From Micromonospora sp. H61 (GTDB lineage Bacteria; Actinomycetota; Actinomycetes; Mycobacteriales; Micromonosporaceae): a stretch of DNA of 64,000 nt. Numbering within the stretch: position 1 is the first letter of the stretch; each line of letters begins with the position of its first letter. This document shows positions 36,884-45,942 of this stretch, piece by piece. The notes beneath the pieces were generated by a model. The model was not told the DNA's origin, did no database searches, and saw only the letters and a program-made list of their open reading frames with translations. The translations under genes were made by a program, and so were the position numbers. The DNA is taken from positions 1 to 64,000 of the forward strand of contig NZ_JAGPXY010000009.1 of assembly GCF_018070325.1 (NCBI RefSeq), given 5' to 3'.

Positions 36884-37807
36884 GTGCGTACACCGCTTCC
36901 GGCTCCGAGTTCCACTCGCCGGGGACTGTTCGCGGCGGCGACGCTGGCACTGCTCGGGGCGGGGGCGTGCGCCGACGCCGAGCCGAAGTCCGAACAGCAG
37001 CGAGGGCCCGATCCTGAGCTTCTGATCGACGAGCTGACCGCGGGCCTCTCCCGGGACAATCCCTACCGTGACCCGGACGCGGGGGAGCGGGCGGCGGCCC
37101 AGCGGGCAGCGCGATCGCTGGTCACCGAGCCGGACGCCGGCGCCGACCTGGATCGGGTCTTCGACGACCTCGGCTTCCGGGCTTACCACGGGGCGGACCC
37201 GGTCACCGGCCGGCCGTTCAGCCTCTACCTCGCCGACGGGTCCGACGACCGTTCCTGGGGTGCCGTGTTGGTGGACCGGAGCACGACCCCGCGCACGGTG
37301 ATCGAGGTGCCGCACCCCGGCTTCGACATCAACACGGAGAAGCTGGGGCTGGTGTTGTACCGCAAGGCACCGGCCAGCGTGCTGCTGGTCGCTGGGGCCC
37401 ACCGGCAGGCCGCCGACGGCGACGCGGACGTTGCCCACAATGACCGGTCGCTGTTCCACGCCCTGGCGACCGAGTTCGCCGACAACGGCCTCGACCAGAT
37501 TCAACTGCACGGCTTCGCCGACCGGAACCTGCCCACGTCCGACGCGGTGGTGTCGACCGGTTCGGCTCCGGTGACCCCGGTGGCCCGCCGGATCGCGGAC
37601 GGCCTCTCCGGGGCCGGGCTGAACACCTGCCGGGCATGGGTGAAGAAGTGCGGCCAACTTGAGGGCAAGACCAACGAGCAGGGCCGGGCGGCGGCGGCAC
37701 TGGACGCCGTCTTCATTCACCTGGAGCTGAGCTGGTCGGTCCGGCGGGACACCGAGGCCCGTAGCCGCGTCGCGACGGTGCTCGCGGAGCAGCTCACCGT
37801 GACCTGA
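36884..37807 (+). CDS. Tat lipoprotein, putative metallohydrolase near PGA locus
   Basis: This 307-residue protein starts at GTG and has a Tat-like signal (STRRGLFAAATLALL) ending in a lipobox (LGAGAC), so it should be anchored outside the membrane. I do not recognise the family firmly. The segment IEVPHPGFDINTE with later GAHR, IQLHGF and FIHLELSW resembles the spaced His/Glu zinc sites of N-formylglutamate amidohydrolase and phage PGA-hydrolase families. It faces the poly-gamma-glutamate operon, ending 25 bases from its last gene, which makes capsule or peptide cleavage a reasonable guess. No enzyme activity is proven by the sequence. Confidence 0.6.
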   Translation: MRTPLPAPSSTRRGLFAAATLALLGAGACADAEPKSEQQRGPDPELLIDELTAGLSRDNPYRDPDAGERAAAQRAARSLVTEPDAGADLDRVFDDLGFRAYHGADPVTGRPFSLYLADGSDDRSWGAVLVDRSTTPRTVIEVPHPGFDINTEKLGLVLYRKAPASVLLVAGAHRQAADGDADVAHNDRSLFHALATEFADNGLDQIQLHGFADRNLPTSDAVVSTGSAPVTPVARRIADGLSGAGLNTCRAWVKKCGQLEGKTNEQGRAAAALDAVFIHLELSWSVRRDTEARSRVATVLAEQLTVT

Positions 37808-37831
37808 CCCGACGGTCGGTTGCTGTCGAGG

Positions 37832-38878
37832 TCAGATCCGGCGGGCCGTCCGCCAGCGCAGTGCCCAGTAGCCGGTGCCGTCCAGGATGGACTCGCCACC
37901 CAGGTCACCCATCGTGGGGCCGTTGGCGGTGGTGCGGCTGGAGATGAACCGGTGGTGTCCCCGGTCGTCAACGCCGAGGTACATGCCGGAATGCTCGATG
38001 TTCGCGCCCTGCACCGGCCCGGCGTTGAAGAAGAGAAGGTCGCCGGGGAGCAGCCGATCCAACTCCCGGGCCCGCTTGCCGGTGTTCGGCATGAGCAGGG
38101 CCCCTGGCCCCACCGAGGCCATCGCGGTCGCCCGCCGCGGCAGACCGGGGCCGGCGTTGTTGGTACCGAGCAGCGGATAGCCCATCCGGTAGCCGTAGAC
38201 CATGCGCAGGAAGCCAGAGCAGTCCAGGCTGCGGATGTGCGACGGTGCCGGCTTCTCCTTCTTGTCGGGGAACTCCCACGGCACCCCGAGGTAGTCGTAG
38301 AAGTCGGAGTTCTCCGCGCGACCGTCCGGGTCGATGTCGGAGAGCGGCCCGAAGGCGGCGTCGCCGGAGTACTGCCGGCCCTTCGAATCCTTCTTCGGTA
38401 CGGCGACGTAGGTGTATTCCCGGGCCACCGCCAGCACGTCCGGGGAGCGGTCCGTGCGAGCTTTCCGGAACCAGTCGGTAAACCACTTCTCTTTCTCGGC
38501 GCCCGCCCGCCACTCTCGGGGGGCGAGTCGTACCCAGAGATCGGCGGGCACCTTGGCCTTCGTGAACCGTGCCTCGGCGAACGTTCGCTGCGGGCCGCTG
38601 ATGTGCACGGTGCGAGCACCGTCGGTCATGATCGCGACGGTCTTCCCCTTGGCGTCGAGCATCTGCGTCCGGTCCGGCGCGGTCAGCCGTCGGTAGCTGT
38701 AGCCGGCGCCGCTGGGCGGGGCGGCCTGCGCGGCCTGCGCGCCGAGGCTCAGCTCGATCGGATCCGCCGCGGTGTGCCGGACGACGACATAGGTGAAGGT
38801 GCTGCCAGCTGTCAGCAACGCGAAGGCGGCGACGGTCATCAGCACGGCGCGGCCCCGGGAGTAAGTCCGGTAGTTCAT
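37832..38878 (-). CDS. NlpC/P60-family cell-wall or PGA hydrolase
   Basis: This 348-residue protein has an N-terminal membrane anchor or signal (AVLMTVAAFALLTAG, residues 11-25) and an SH3-like middle. The C-terminal NlpC/P60 domain has nucleophile Cys220 (SLDCSGF), His296 (IEHSGMY) and His309, preceded by the usual LLPGDLLFF. The family cleaves gamma-D-glutamyl bonds; in Bacillus, PgdS of this superfamily cuts poly-gamma-glutamate. As last gene of the pgs operon (25 bases after pgsC) it probably releases or trims the polymer. Peptidoglycan endopeptidase activity is the alternative. Confidence 0.85.
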   Translation of the reverse strand: MNYRTYSRGRAVLMTVAAFALLTAGSTFTYVVVRHTAADPIELSLGAQAAQAAPPSGAGYSYRRLTAPDRTQMLDAKGKTVAIMTDGARTVHISGPQRTFAEARFTKAKVPADLWVRLAPREWRAGAEKEKWFTDWFRKARTDRSPDVLAVAREYTYVAVPKKDSKGRQYSGDAAFGPLSDIDPDGRAENSDFYDYLGVPWEFPDKKEKPAPSHIRSLDCSGFLRMVYGYRMGYPLLGTNNAGPGLPRRATAMASVGPGALLMPNTGKRARELDRLLPGDLLFFNAGPVQGANIEHSGMYLGVDDRGHHRFISSRTTANGPTMGDLGGESILDGTGYWALRWRTARRI

Positions 38879-38903
38879 GCCTGTCCCTTGTCGGTGTCCG
38901 GTT

Positions 38904-39389
38904 TCAGGTGACCGGCACGAAGCCGGCCACGACGCCGCTGAACGCCACGCCGTAGGTGATGGCGGTGACCATGACGGTGGCCAGCACGGTTGCTTTCGGT
39001 GGCTGCCGCACGAGCTGGTAGGCGATCAGCCCTGGCGCCACGAAGCCCAGGGTCTGATGCGCGAAGAGCAGCGGCAGGTCGCGTTGGACGATCACGAACA
39101 GCGTCATCTGGAGGAGGACGCTGAGCAGGACGATCGCGGCGAAGAGGCGCTTGCCGTAGAGGATCACCATGCGCTGCATCACCCGGGTGAGAACGTACGT
39201 GACGACCGTCATCACCACGATCACCGCGGCTTGGAGCGGGTCCTCGATCAGCGCGAGCGCGATCCAGCCCGGCGTGATCATCCCGCCGGGCGAGAGGTTG
39301 GTGGTCAGATAGCAGAGCAGCGCGAAGACCAGGCCGATGCCGAGGCAGGCGGTGGCGAGCTGCGCGCTGAGTTCTCCTCCGAATGTCAC
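38904..39389 (-). CDS. pgsC: Poly-gamma-glutamate synthase membrane subunit PgsC/CapC
   Basis: This 161-residue membrane protein has about five hydrophobic helices and the PgsC signature YLTTNLSPGGMITPGWIAL near its start. PgsC forms the membrane complex with the ATP-dependent ligase PgsB and exports the polymer. It overlaps the pgsB end by four bases. The length is close to the 149-residue Bacillus protein. Confidence 0.92.
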   Translation of the reverse strand: MTFGGELSAQLATACLGIGLVFALLCYLTTNLSPGGMITPGWIALALIEDPLQAAVIVVMTVVTYVLTRVMQRMVILYGKRLFAAIVLLSVLLQMTLFVIVQRDLPLLFAHQTLGFVAPGLIAYQLVRQPPKATVLATVMVTAITYGVAFSGVVAGFVPVT

Positions 39390-40663
39390 CGGTAGGTCCT
39401 TCCGAGAAACACGGTCTCGCCGTCCACGTCCGAAGTGCGCGCGGTCGGCGGACGGAGCATCGATTCGGCGCTGGTGTGGTCGTTCGGTTCCCAGCTCGGC
39501 AGCGCGGCCAGCTCGTGCAGCAGCACCTCACCCTGCCCGTGGATGTTCCCGACGGCGACGATGGAGGCGTCTTCCGCGGTCACCGCCATGACCTCGCTGA
39601 TCAGCCGCTCCGACGGGAGTTTGCCGCCCAGGTCGACCACCCGGCTCTGCAAATCGGCGGGCACGTTGACCCGGGCGCTGCGGGTCATCTCTCCGATCAG
39701 GACGATGCGTTGCGGCTGGACCCGGCCGGCGAGCGTACCCATCTGACCGTTCCGCTCCACCCGGTCCGGTCGGCAGTTGATCACCATGGTCAACGGCTGG
39801 CTGATCAGCCGTTGCTTCTCGAGTTGCTCGATGTTCATGAACGTCGACTCCGGGTCGTTGGCGGCGAAGATGTTGGCGAACCTGACCCGCTTGTTGCCGT
39901 AGAGGACCCGGGCCACCGAGAGCACACCCGGATCGGGTGGTGCCGACCACATGCCGGCGAGGGCGCTTCGCCGGTCGACGCCGAGCTGTTCGGCAACGGC
40001 GAGCGCGATGGCCACGTTCTCCTTGAAGGTGATCCAGCCGAACCCCGACATCTCCTGATCGGTCACCGACTCGGGGTCGACAGCGATCAGCTGGCAGTTC
40101 CGGTTGGCTGCCTCCTTCTCCAGGATCGCCAGCCGGTCCTTTTCCGCGGTGATGCAGATGCCGTCCTCGGGCATCGACCGGCTCAGCGACCGAGCCACGT
40201 CGTCGAGAGTCGGCCCCATCTCCGCGAGGTGGTCCTCGCGAACGTTGCAGAGCACCCCGATGGTGGACCGGATGAGCTTGCTCTGGTTGATCTCCTGCAA
40301 CGCCGGCATGACCGCCATGCACTCGATGACCAGCGCATCCGGGTGATAGACAGCCGCCCGTCGAACGATGCCGATCTGCTCGACCACATTGGCGATCCCG
40401 AACTTGCGGTGTACCGGCTCCTCGCTGGCATCCGGGAAGATGAACCGGGCGGCGGTACCGGTGGTCTTGGCCACCACGACCTTGTCGCCGCCGCGCAGCG
40501 CGCCCGCGCAGAGCCGTGTGATCGAACTCTTGCCACGGATGCCGTTGACCAGCACGCGGTGCGGGATGGTGTTGAGGTTGCGGTTGTGGTTCCGCTGTTC
40601 GATCACGCCGGCCACCAGGAGCGCGAGGCAGCAGAGGGCGTAGACGGTGTACAGGTAGAACAT
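39386..40663 (-). CDS. pgsB: Poly-gamma-glutamate synthase ligase PgsB/CapB
   Basis: The ATG at 40663 follows GAGGGG; longer in-frame sequence upstream belongs to the preceding gene. The 425-residue Mur-ligase-like enzyme has a membrane anchor (residues 3-21), the P-loop GIRGKSS (41-47), the segment KTTGTAARFIFPD and the ligase motif ECMAVMPALQ. It joins glutamate through gamma-amide bonds using ATP. Length agrees with Bacillus PgsB (about 393). It starts 2 bases after the sensor-like gene, so expression is coupled to it. Confidence 0.94.
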   Translation of the reverse strand: MFYLYTVYALCCLALLVAGVIEQRNHNRNLNTIPHRVLVNGIRGKSSITRLCAGALRGGDKVVVAKTTGTAARFIFPDASEEPVHRKFGIANVVEQIGIVRRAAVYHPDALVIECMAVMPALQEINQSKLIRSTIGVLCNVREDHLAEMGPTLDDVARSLSRSMPEDGICITAEKDRLAILEKEAANRNCQLIAVDPESVTDQEMSGFGWITFKENVAIALAVAEQLGVDRRSALAGMWSAPPDPGVLSVARVLYGNKRVRFANIFAANDPESTFMNIEQLEKQRLISQPLTMVINCRPDRVERNGQMGTLAGRVQPQRIVLIGEMTRSARVNVPADLQSRVVDLGGKLPSERLISEVMAVTAEDASIVAVGNIHGQGEVLLHELAALPSWEPNDHTSAESMLRPPTARTSDVDGETVFLGRTYR

Positions 40664-40665
40664 GC

Positions 40666-42870
40666 TCAGCCCCTCGTCGCCCGGTTGCGCGTGCCGGCCG
40701 CGTGCCGGACGCGGGCGAGGACGCTGGTCCGGTCGGCTCCCGCGCCACGCAGCCGCAGCGCACCACCGAACCGGGCGGACCCGGTGTGCCGGACCTGGCG
40801 ACAGATTTCCAGGCACATCGCGATCGCGCCGATGTCGTCGTGGCGCTGTGGCGGAACGGGCAGTTCCACAGTCCCGTCGCTCATCCGCTCAGCGAAGGCA
40901 CTCAACCTCCGCAACGGCCGGACGAAGATGTAGAGCTGCCACACGTGGGTGAGCAGGGCGATGCCGACCACTGCGCCAGCCAGCAGCAAGGTCCAGCGCC
41001 GCTCCACCATCGTCGGTAGGCGCAGCCCGGCGACGTCCTGCTCCAGCACGACCGCCCACTCGAGGTGGGCGACGGTCGTCGGCGCGGTCAGACCGGAGGC
41101 GGCGATCATCGCCGGGGCGCCGTCCTCGGTGATCGACCGGCCAACCGTGCTGCCCGGCAGCACCTCGACCGCAATGCTGCGGGCCAACTCGCCCTGCAGC
41201 GGCTGGAATGCCTGGAAGCCCTCCGAATCCAGGATCGTCCGCAGCTCCGCGTCGACGACCCGGACCCGACCGTCGACCCGACGGACCAGCCCGAGAAGAC
41301 GGTCCGGGTCGAACTCACCAACCACCGCGTAGCCGTCGGCGCGCTGGTTGAAGGCGTACACCAGCGGCAATCGATCGGCCGTGTCGTCGAGGTGAATGCC
41401 GACCTCGCCGGGCAGCGGCGCGACGGCCCGCAGCGGTTTCCGACCCGCCCCCGCCACCTTTTTTCCGTCGCGATCGATCAGGTACAACGCCCGGAGCCGC
41501 TGCTCGTCGGCGAGTTCCCGGTCGAGTTCCCGGTCCGCCTGGGCGAGGTCCTTCGAGGTCACCCCCTGCGACACCCGGGAGACGGTGGTCAGGCCGTCGT
41601 CGAGCAGGTGTCCCAGCGCGTTGCTGGCCTCCTCGGCTCGGCTCTCCTCGTCCCGCACCAACTGCACGGGAATCGCCGGATCGGAGGCCTGCAGCGCGAG
41701 CACCGTGGCTGCCACTGGCCAGAGCATCGCGATCACCACGGCGACGGTCAGGCCCTGGAGAACGGTCGGCCGCCACCGCCGGTCCGGCGGGTACTGGTCG
41801 CCTGAGGTCAGGGCCAGTGCCCGCGCGATCCGGTGCGCTTCGCGGATGCGCATCGGCGCGCGGTGCCGCGTCATCGCGCCGCAGGCGTCGGCCTTCGCCT
41901 GATCCAGCAGCGCCCGGACCGGCCGGACCAGGGACATGCGCATGAGTACGAAGCTGAGCAGGGCCACGACCAGCAGACTGAGCCCGAGCAACGCCCCCTT
42001 GGTGCCCGAGGTCCCCCCACTCACCTCGGAGGCGAGCAGGGAGACGACAACGAGTCCGGTCTCACCCACCGGCGCGGACGACACCACCAATCTGCGGTCC
42101 TTCCACTCCTTGACGACCACCTCACGGCTTTGCGGCGAGTCGGACCCGGCCTGGCCGGCGAAGACCGCCGGCAGGTGCACGGCGTCGACCGCATTGGCCC
42201 CCTGCATCAGGCTGCTCTTGCCGTCGGGGGTGATCATGTGGATGCCATGTCCCGCATCGGGGTTGAGTCGTAGGTTGCGCATGGTGACCGGCTGGATCGC
42301 GAGCACCGACCGGGTGTCGTCCAGCGCGACGGAGTAGACCAGCATGGGGCCATCCGGCGTGGTGACGGCGATGGTCCTGTCGACGTCAAGCACCGGCGGC
42401 AGCAGGTCGATCGGCAGCGCCGCGCCCTTGGCGGCGAGAGGTCGCCGGGAGGCGGTCTCGACGATCGCCGCGCCGGTGAAGCCGCTGCCCTCTTCGACCA
42501 GCCGGTTCAGCAGGTCGGCCTCACTCGCGGCGCCGCGATCCAGCATCGTCCGGCTGAGATCGGTCGCCAGGCCGCGGGCTTCGACCTGCATGCTCGACGC
42601 CAGCTTGGTCACGACGTCACGCTGCGAGTCGACGACGGCCGGGAGTACCCCGGGCTGGGCGCTGACCGCGAACCCGAGGATCGCCACGGCAACCACGAAC
42701 ATTGTGGTCCAGAGGTAGACCAGTGAGGGCGCGCTCGCACCGGCAGGGAAGGCCGCTGCTGGCAACTGCTGGTCGAGCGCCCGTCGCCGCCACGCCAGCA
42801 ACTGTTCCTGGTCGTCTGTGGGGCCAGCCGCCGACTGCCATGGCGCATACTGCGCCGACCTGCCTGACAC
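40666..42870 (-). CDS. Twin-sensor HAMP membrane protein without output domain
   Basis: This 734-residue protein has four membrane helices (about 50-70, 293-312, 371-392, 627-649). They enclose two extracellular regions (71-292 and 393-626), both Cache-like in length with strand patterns such as LYLIDRDGKKVAG. Each is followed by a HAMP-like stretch (RPVRALLDQAKAD; RPLRRLSAFAERMSDGTVELP). It looks like two fused chemoreceptor-type sensors, yet it ends soon after the second HAMP with no kinase, cyclase or signalling domain. It sits between capA and pgsB, nearly fused to pgsB by position, so it may sense polymer or envelope state or scaffold the synthase. I do not know a named family for it. 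Confidence 0.7.
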   Translation of the reverse strand: MSGRSAQYAPWQSAAGPTDDQEQLLAWRRRALDQQLPAAAFPAGASAPSLVYLWTTMFVVAVAILGFAVSAQPGVLPAVVDSQRDVVTKLASSMQVEARGLATDLSRTMLDRGAASEADLLNRLVEEGSGFTGAAIVETASRRPLAAKGAALPIDLLPPVLDVDRTIAVTTPDGPMLVYSVALDDTRSVLAIQPVTMRNLRLNPDAGHGIHMITPDGKSSLMQGANAVDAVHLPAVFAGQAGSDSPQSREVVVKEWKDRRLVVSSAPVGETGLVVVSLLASEVSGGTSGTKGALLGLSLLVVALLSFVLMRMSLVRPVRALLDQAKADACGAMTRHRAPMRIREAHRIARALALTSGDQYPPDRRWRPTVLQGLTVAVVIAMLWPVAATVLALQASDPAIPVQLVRDEESRAEEASNALGHLLDDGLTTVSRVSQGVTSKDLAQADRELDRELADEQRLRALYLIDRDGKKVAGAGRKPLRAVAPLPGEVGIHLDDTADRLPLVYAFNQRADGYAVVGEFDPDRLLGLVRRVDGRVRVVDAELRTILDSEGFQAFQPLQGELARSIAVEVLPGSTVGRSITEDGAPAMIAASGLTAPTTVAHLEWAVVLEQDVAGLRLPTMVERRWTLLLAGAVVGIALLTHVWQLYIFVRPLRRLSAFAERMSDGTVELPVPPQRHDDIGAIAMCLEICRQVRHTGSARFGGALRLRGAGADRTSVLARVRHAAGTRNRATRG

Positions 42871-43024
42871 GAAACGACAACCTTCCCCGTGGAACTGCCC
42901 CCTGGACCGCTACTCGTCCAGCCCGTCAGCCGGGGACAGCCGCCGGCCGTCGCGAATGCTAGCAAGGTGCACCACCACGAGATCCGTGATGATTTCGCTT
43001 TCGTTACCGGCTGTTTCGGGTTCG
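42871..43024 (-). other. Gap between capA and the sensor gene
   Basis: These 154 bases are AT-richer than the surroundings near 42980-43035 (TTTCGCTTTCG, GGTTCGTTATCG). No convincing hairpin or gene is seen. A secondary promoter for the sensor-pgsBC genes is possible but unproven. Confidence 0.3.
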
Positions 43025-44236
43025 TTATCGGCGCGGTACGCCGCGTACCACCAGGCCCGCCGTGTCAGCGGCCCTGGTTAGGAGGTTGCCCTCGATCCGC
43101 TCGACCGCGGCCTCGTAGATGCGGCGTCGACCGGGGGACAGGGTGGGATCAGCCAACGCCCGCTCAAGATCGACCATACGGATGTCCGGGTTCAGATCAA
43201 CGAAGGTGGGAATCGCCTCGATGGCCACCACCTTCCACCTCTTCGTCTCGCCGGCCGGACCGAACGTCACCCGGGTCATCGCGCCGTCACGGTTGGCGTT
43301 GACCGGCTCGGCATGCCGGGCGATCTGGTTGCCCATCCCGTAGACGATCCAGGTGTCGCCGATTCGCTCCACCGGCTGAACCACGTGCGCGTGGTGCCCG
43401 AAGACGACGTCCACGTCGTCGATGGCGGCGATCTGACGGGCCCAGGTCTGCTGGTCAACGTCCGGCTCGTGCTCGTACTCGGTGCCCCAGTGCAGGCTGA
43501 CCACCACGATCTCCGCGCCCGCATCCCGAGCCGCCACGGCGTCCCGCCGGATCACCTTCGCGTCGATCAGTTTCGCCACCCACTCCTTGTCGGCGGGCGG
43601 GCGCAGGCCGTTGAAGCTCTTGGTGTAGCTGAGGTGCCCGATCTTCACGCCCTTGGCCTGATAGATCTTGGCGATGCGGGAATCGCGCTTGGTCCGGTAG
43701 CTGCCGGTGTGCCCCAGGTTCGACTTGTCCAACGCGTCGAGGGTCCGCTTGACGCCGTCGTACCCCTGGTCGATGGTGTGGTTCGAGGCGGTGGAGCAAC
43801 CGTCGTACCCGACGCCCTTGATGCCCTTGACCACCTCCTGCGGCACACTGAACTTCGGGAAGCCGATGTACGGGCCTCCCGGCGGTGCCAGCGCGGTCTC
43901 CAGGTGGCACAGGGCCAGATCTGCGCTGGAAACGGTCTCGCGCACCGGGGCCAGCATCGGGCCGAAGTCCAACTCGCCGCCGCCGTCGCGCCGGGCCTGG
44001 TCCCACAACTCGGGGTGCACCAGGATGTCCCCCGCGCCGAGCACGGAGACGGTGCGTCCGGCGACCTTCACCGATGCGCCCAACGGGCGGGGCGGGTCGG
44101 CCGGCGCGGGCGATTCAACCGACCAGGGTCCGAGGGCGTAGATCGCGCCTACCCCGACCGCTAGTGCGATCACACAACTGAGGATCGTCCGTAGCGTGCC
44201 GGAGAACCCGCCGCTCGGCTGAGAATTGCTCGCCAC
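43025..44236 (-). CDS. pgsA: CapA-family poly-gamma-glutamate synthesis protein
   Basis: This 403-residue protein has one N-terminal membrane helix (about 15-36) and an outside metallophosphatase-like domain with GAGDILVHPELW, CHLETALA, NHTIDQG, SLHWGTEYEHEP and FGHHAHVVQP. These residues match the metal-site motifs of PgsA/CapA, which is required for PGA export and anchoring in Bacillus. It is the first gene of the minus-strand pgs set and diverges from the cellulase gene. Confidence 0.92.
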   Translation of the reverse strand: MASNSQPSGGFSGTLRTILSCVIALAVGVGAIYALGPWSVESPAPADPPRPLGASVKVAGRTVSVLGAGDILVHPELWDQARRDGGGELDFGPMLAPVRETVSSADLALCHLETALAPPGGPYIGFPKFSVPQEVVKGIKGVGYDGCSTASNHTIDQGYDGVKRTLDALDKSNLGHTGSYRTKRDSRIAKIYQAKGVKIGHLSYTKSFNGLRPPADKEWVAKLIDAKVIRRDAVAARDAGAEIVVVSLHWGTEYEHEPDVDQQTWARQIAAIDDVDVVFGHHAHVVQPVERIGDTWIVYGMGNQIARHAEPVNANRDGAMTRVTFGPAGETKRWKVVAIEAIPTFVDLNPDIRMVDLERALADPTLSPGRRRIYEAAVERIEGNLLTRAADTAGLVVRGVPRR

Positions 44237-44410
44237 CGCGACAGGCTAGTACGCCCCGGACCGCGCCCTCCTGGCGGCGTCTGGGCCAGCGACCCGGCGA
44301 CGGCAGGATTGACCACTTTTCGAACGGAGAAGACGGCAGCCCCTCGCACCGGCCTCGCGCGAACCATGGCTTCACACCTTGGCAGCGGCGCGCGCCTCCG
44401 CTAACGTCCA

Positions 44411-44424
44411 TGGGAACGCTCCCA
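44411..44424 (+). promoter_or_regulatory. CebR/CelR-like LacI operator
   Basis: TGGGAACGCTCCCA differs by one base from the established cellulase operator TGGGAGCGCTCCCA bound by CelR in Thermobifida and CebR in Streptomyces. It lies 41 bases upstream of the cellulase start. Confidence 0.78.
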
Positions 44425-44464
44425 TGAACTTAGATACATCTATGTGATCTGGAGGCAACACGTC

Positions 44465-45823
44465 GTGGCTATCCTCTCCTCGCTCCGCCGCAGATCGGCG
44501 GCCATCAGCGTGGCAGCTGTCGCGGGCGCTACCGCCGTCGGCGTCTGCCTCGCCGTCAGCAGCGCCTCCGCCGGCACGCTGTCCGGGTCGCTCTACCGTG
44601 ACCCGAGTTCGGCCGTCGTCCGCTGGGTCGCCGCCAACCCCGGTGACTCGCGTACGGCCGTCATCCGCGACAAGATCGCGAGTCAGCCGCAGGCGCGCTG
44701 GTTCGCCAACTTCAACCCCTCGACCGTGCAGTCCGAGGTCTCCGGGTTCATCGGCGCCGCCAACGCGGCGCAGCAGATCCCGGTCCTGGCCGTCTACGAG
44801 ATCACCAACCGGGACTGCGGCGGGGCCAGCGCCGGTGGGGCGCCGGACCTCAACCAGTACCAGACGTGGGTGTCCAACTTCGCCAGGGGACTGGGCAACC
44901 AGACCGTCATCATCATCCTGGAAACCGACTCGCTCGCTCTCCTGACGTGCCTGAGCGGCGCCGAGATCAACGCGCGCAACGAGGCGATCTCGACGGCCAC
45001 CCGGACCATCAAGTCGGGCAACCCCAACGCCAAGGTGTACCTCGACGGCGGCCACTCCACCTGGAACAGCGCCGGTGAGACGGCCAACCGGCTCCGGGCC
45101 GCCGGCGTGCAGTACGCCGACGGCTTCTTCACCAACGTGTCGAACTACAACTCCACCTCCAGCGAGGCGAACTTCGGTCGGGCGGTCATCTCCGCCCTCA
45201 ACGGCATGGGGGTCTCGGGCAAGCGCCAGGTCATCGACACCAGCCGCAACGGGGGCGCCAGCGGGGACTGGTGCGGCGACGACAACACCGACCGGCGCAT
45301 CGGGCAGTACCCGACGACCAACACGGGTGACGGCAACATCGACGCGTACCTGTGGGTGAAGCCGCCGGGGGAGGCGGACGGCTGCCGCTTCACGGCCGGT
45401 TCGTTCCAGCCCGACCTGGCTTTCAGCCTGGCCAACGGCGCGCCCAACCCGCCCACCACCGCCCCGCCGACGACCACTCCCCCGACCACGACCCCGCCGA
45501 CGACCACGCCGCCAACCACCCCTCCGCCGGCCGGTGACGGCTGCTCCGCGTCGATAGCGGTCAACCAGTGGGCTGGCGGTTTCACCGCGAGCGTGACTGT
45601 CACCGCCGGCCAGTCCGACATCAACGGCTGGAACGTGACCGTCGCGCTGCCCGGCGGCTCGGTCACCAGCGCCTGGAACGCGCAGGTCAGCGGCACCAGC
45701 GGAACCGTCGGGTTCACCAACGTGAGCTACAACGGACGGGTCCTCGGCCGGCAGTCGACCAACTTCGGCTTCCAGGGCACCGGCACCGGCCCGGGCGTGT
45801 TGGCCGACTGCGTGACCAGCTGA
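44465..45823 (+). CDS. Secreted GH6 endoglucanase with CBM2
   Basis: The GTG at 44465 follows GGAGG with a 9-base gap and begins a signal peptide (RRRSAAISVAAVAGATAVGVCLAVSS region split by a charged start; cleavage near Ala37). The GH6 domain (about 40-325) has Asp117 in NRDCGG and the catalytic-acid candidate Asp155 in LETDSLA, plus YLDGGHSTW and DTSRNG...DWCG. A Thr/Pro repeat linker (329-358) joins a C-terminal CBM2 (about 361-452). It should hydrolyse cellulose outside the cell. The CebR-like operator upstream implies induction by cello-oligosaccharides. Confidence 0.93.
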   Translation: MAILSSLRRRSAAISVAAVAGATAVGVCLAVSSASAGTLSGSLYRDPSSAVVRWVAANPGDSRTAVIRDKIASQPQARWFANFNPSTVQSEVSGFIGAANAAQQIPVLAVYEITNRDCGGASAGGAPDLNQYQTWVSNFARGLGNQTVIIILETDSLALLTCLSGAEINARNEAISTATRTIKSGNPNAKVYLDGGHSTWNSAGETANRLRAAGVQYADGFFTNVSNYNSTSSEANFGRAVISALNGMGVSGKRQVIDTSRNGGASGDWCGDDNTDRRIGQYPTTNTGDGNIDAYLWVKPPGEADGCRFTAGSFQPDLAFSLANGAPNPPTTAPPTTTPPTTTPPTTTPPTTPPPAGDGCSASIAVNQWAGGFTASVTVTAGQSDINGWNVTVALPGGSVTSAWNAQVSGTSGTVGFTNVSYNGRVLGRQSTNFGFQGTGTGPGVLADCVTS

Positions 45824-45836
45824 CCCACCCGATGCG

Positions 45837-45875
45837 GCGGCCCGGCGCGGAGGACCACTCTCCGCTCCGGGCCGC
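45837..45875 (+). terminator. Terminator after the cellulase gene
   Basis: GCGGCCCGG (45837-45845) pairs with CCGGGCCGC (45867-45875), with additional inner pairing; it lies 14 bases after the stop. Confidence 0.75.
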
Positions 45876-45907
45876 TCTGTGCCACCCCGGTGAACGCTCA
45901 GGTCGCG

Positions 45908-45932
45908 CTCGCGCCCCCGTAGCTCAGGGGAT
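45908..45932 (+). repeat. Exact 25-bp copy of the tRNA-Arg 5' end and its flank
   Basis: These 25 bases are identical to 48231-48255, that is, five bases before and the first 20 bases of the intact tRNA-Arg(CCU). After that the sequences diverge completely, so this is not a functional tRNA. With the intact gene it brackets a 2.3-kb MFS/CGNR module as a direct repeat, suggesting an insertion or recombination event at the tRNA. Confidence 0.85.
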
Positions 45933-45942
45933 GCCGCACCGT

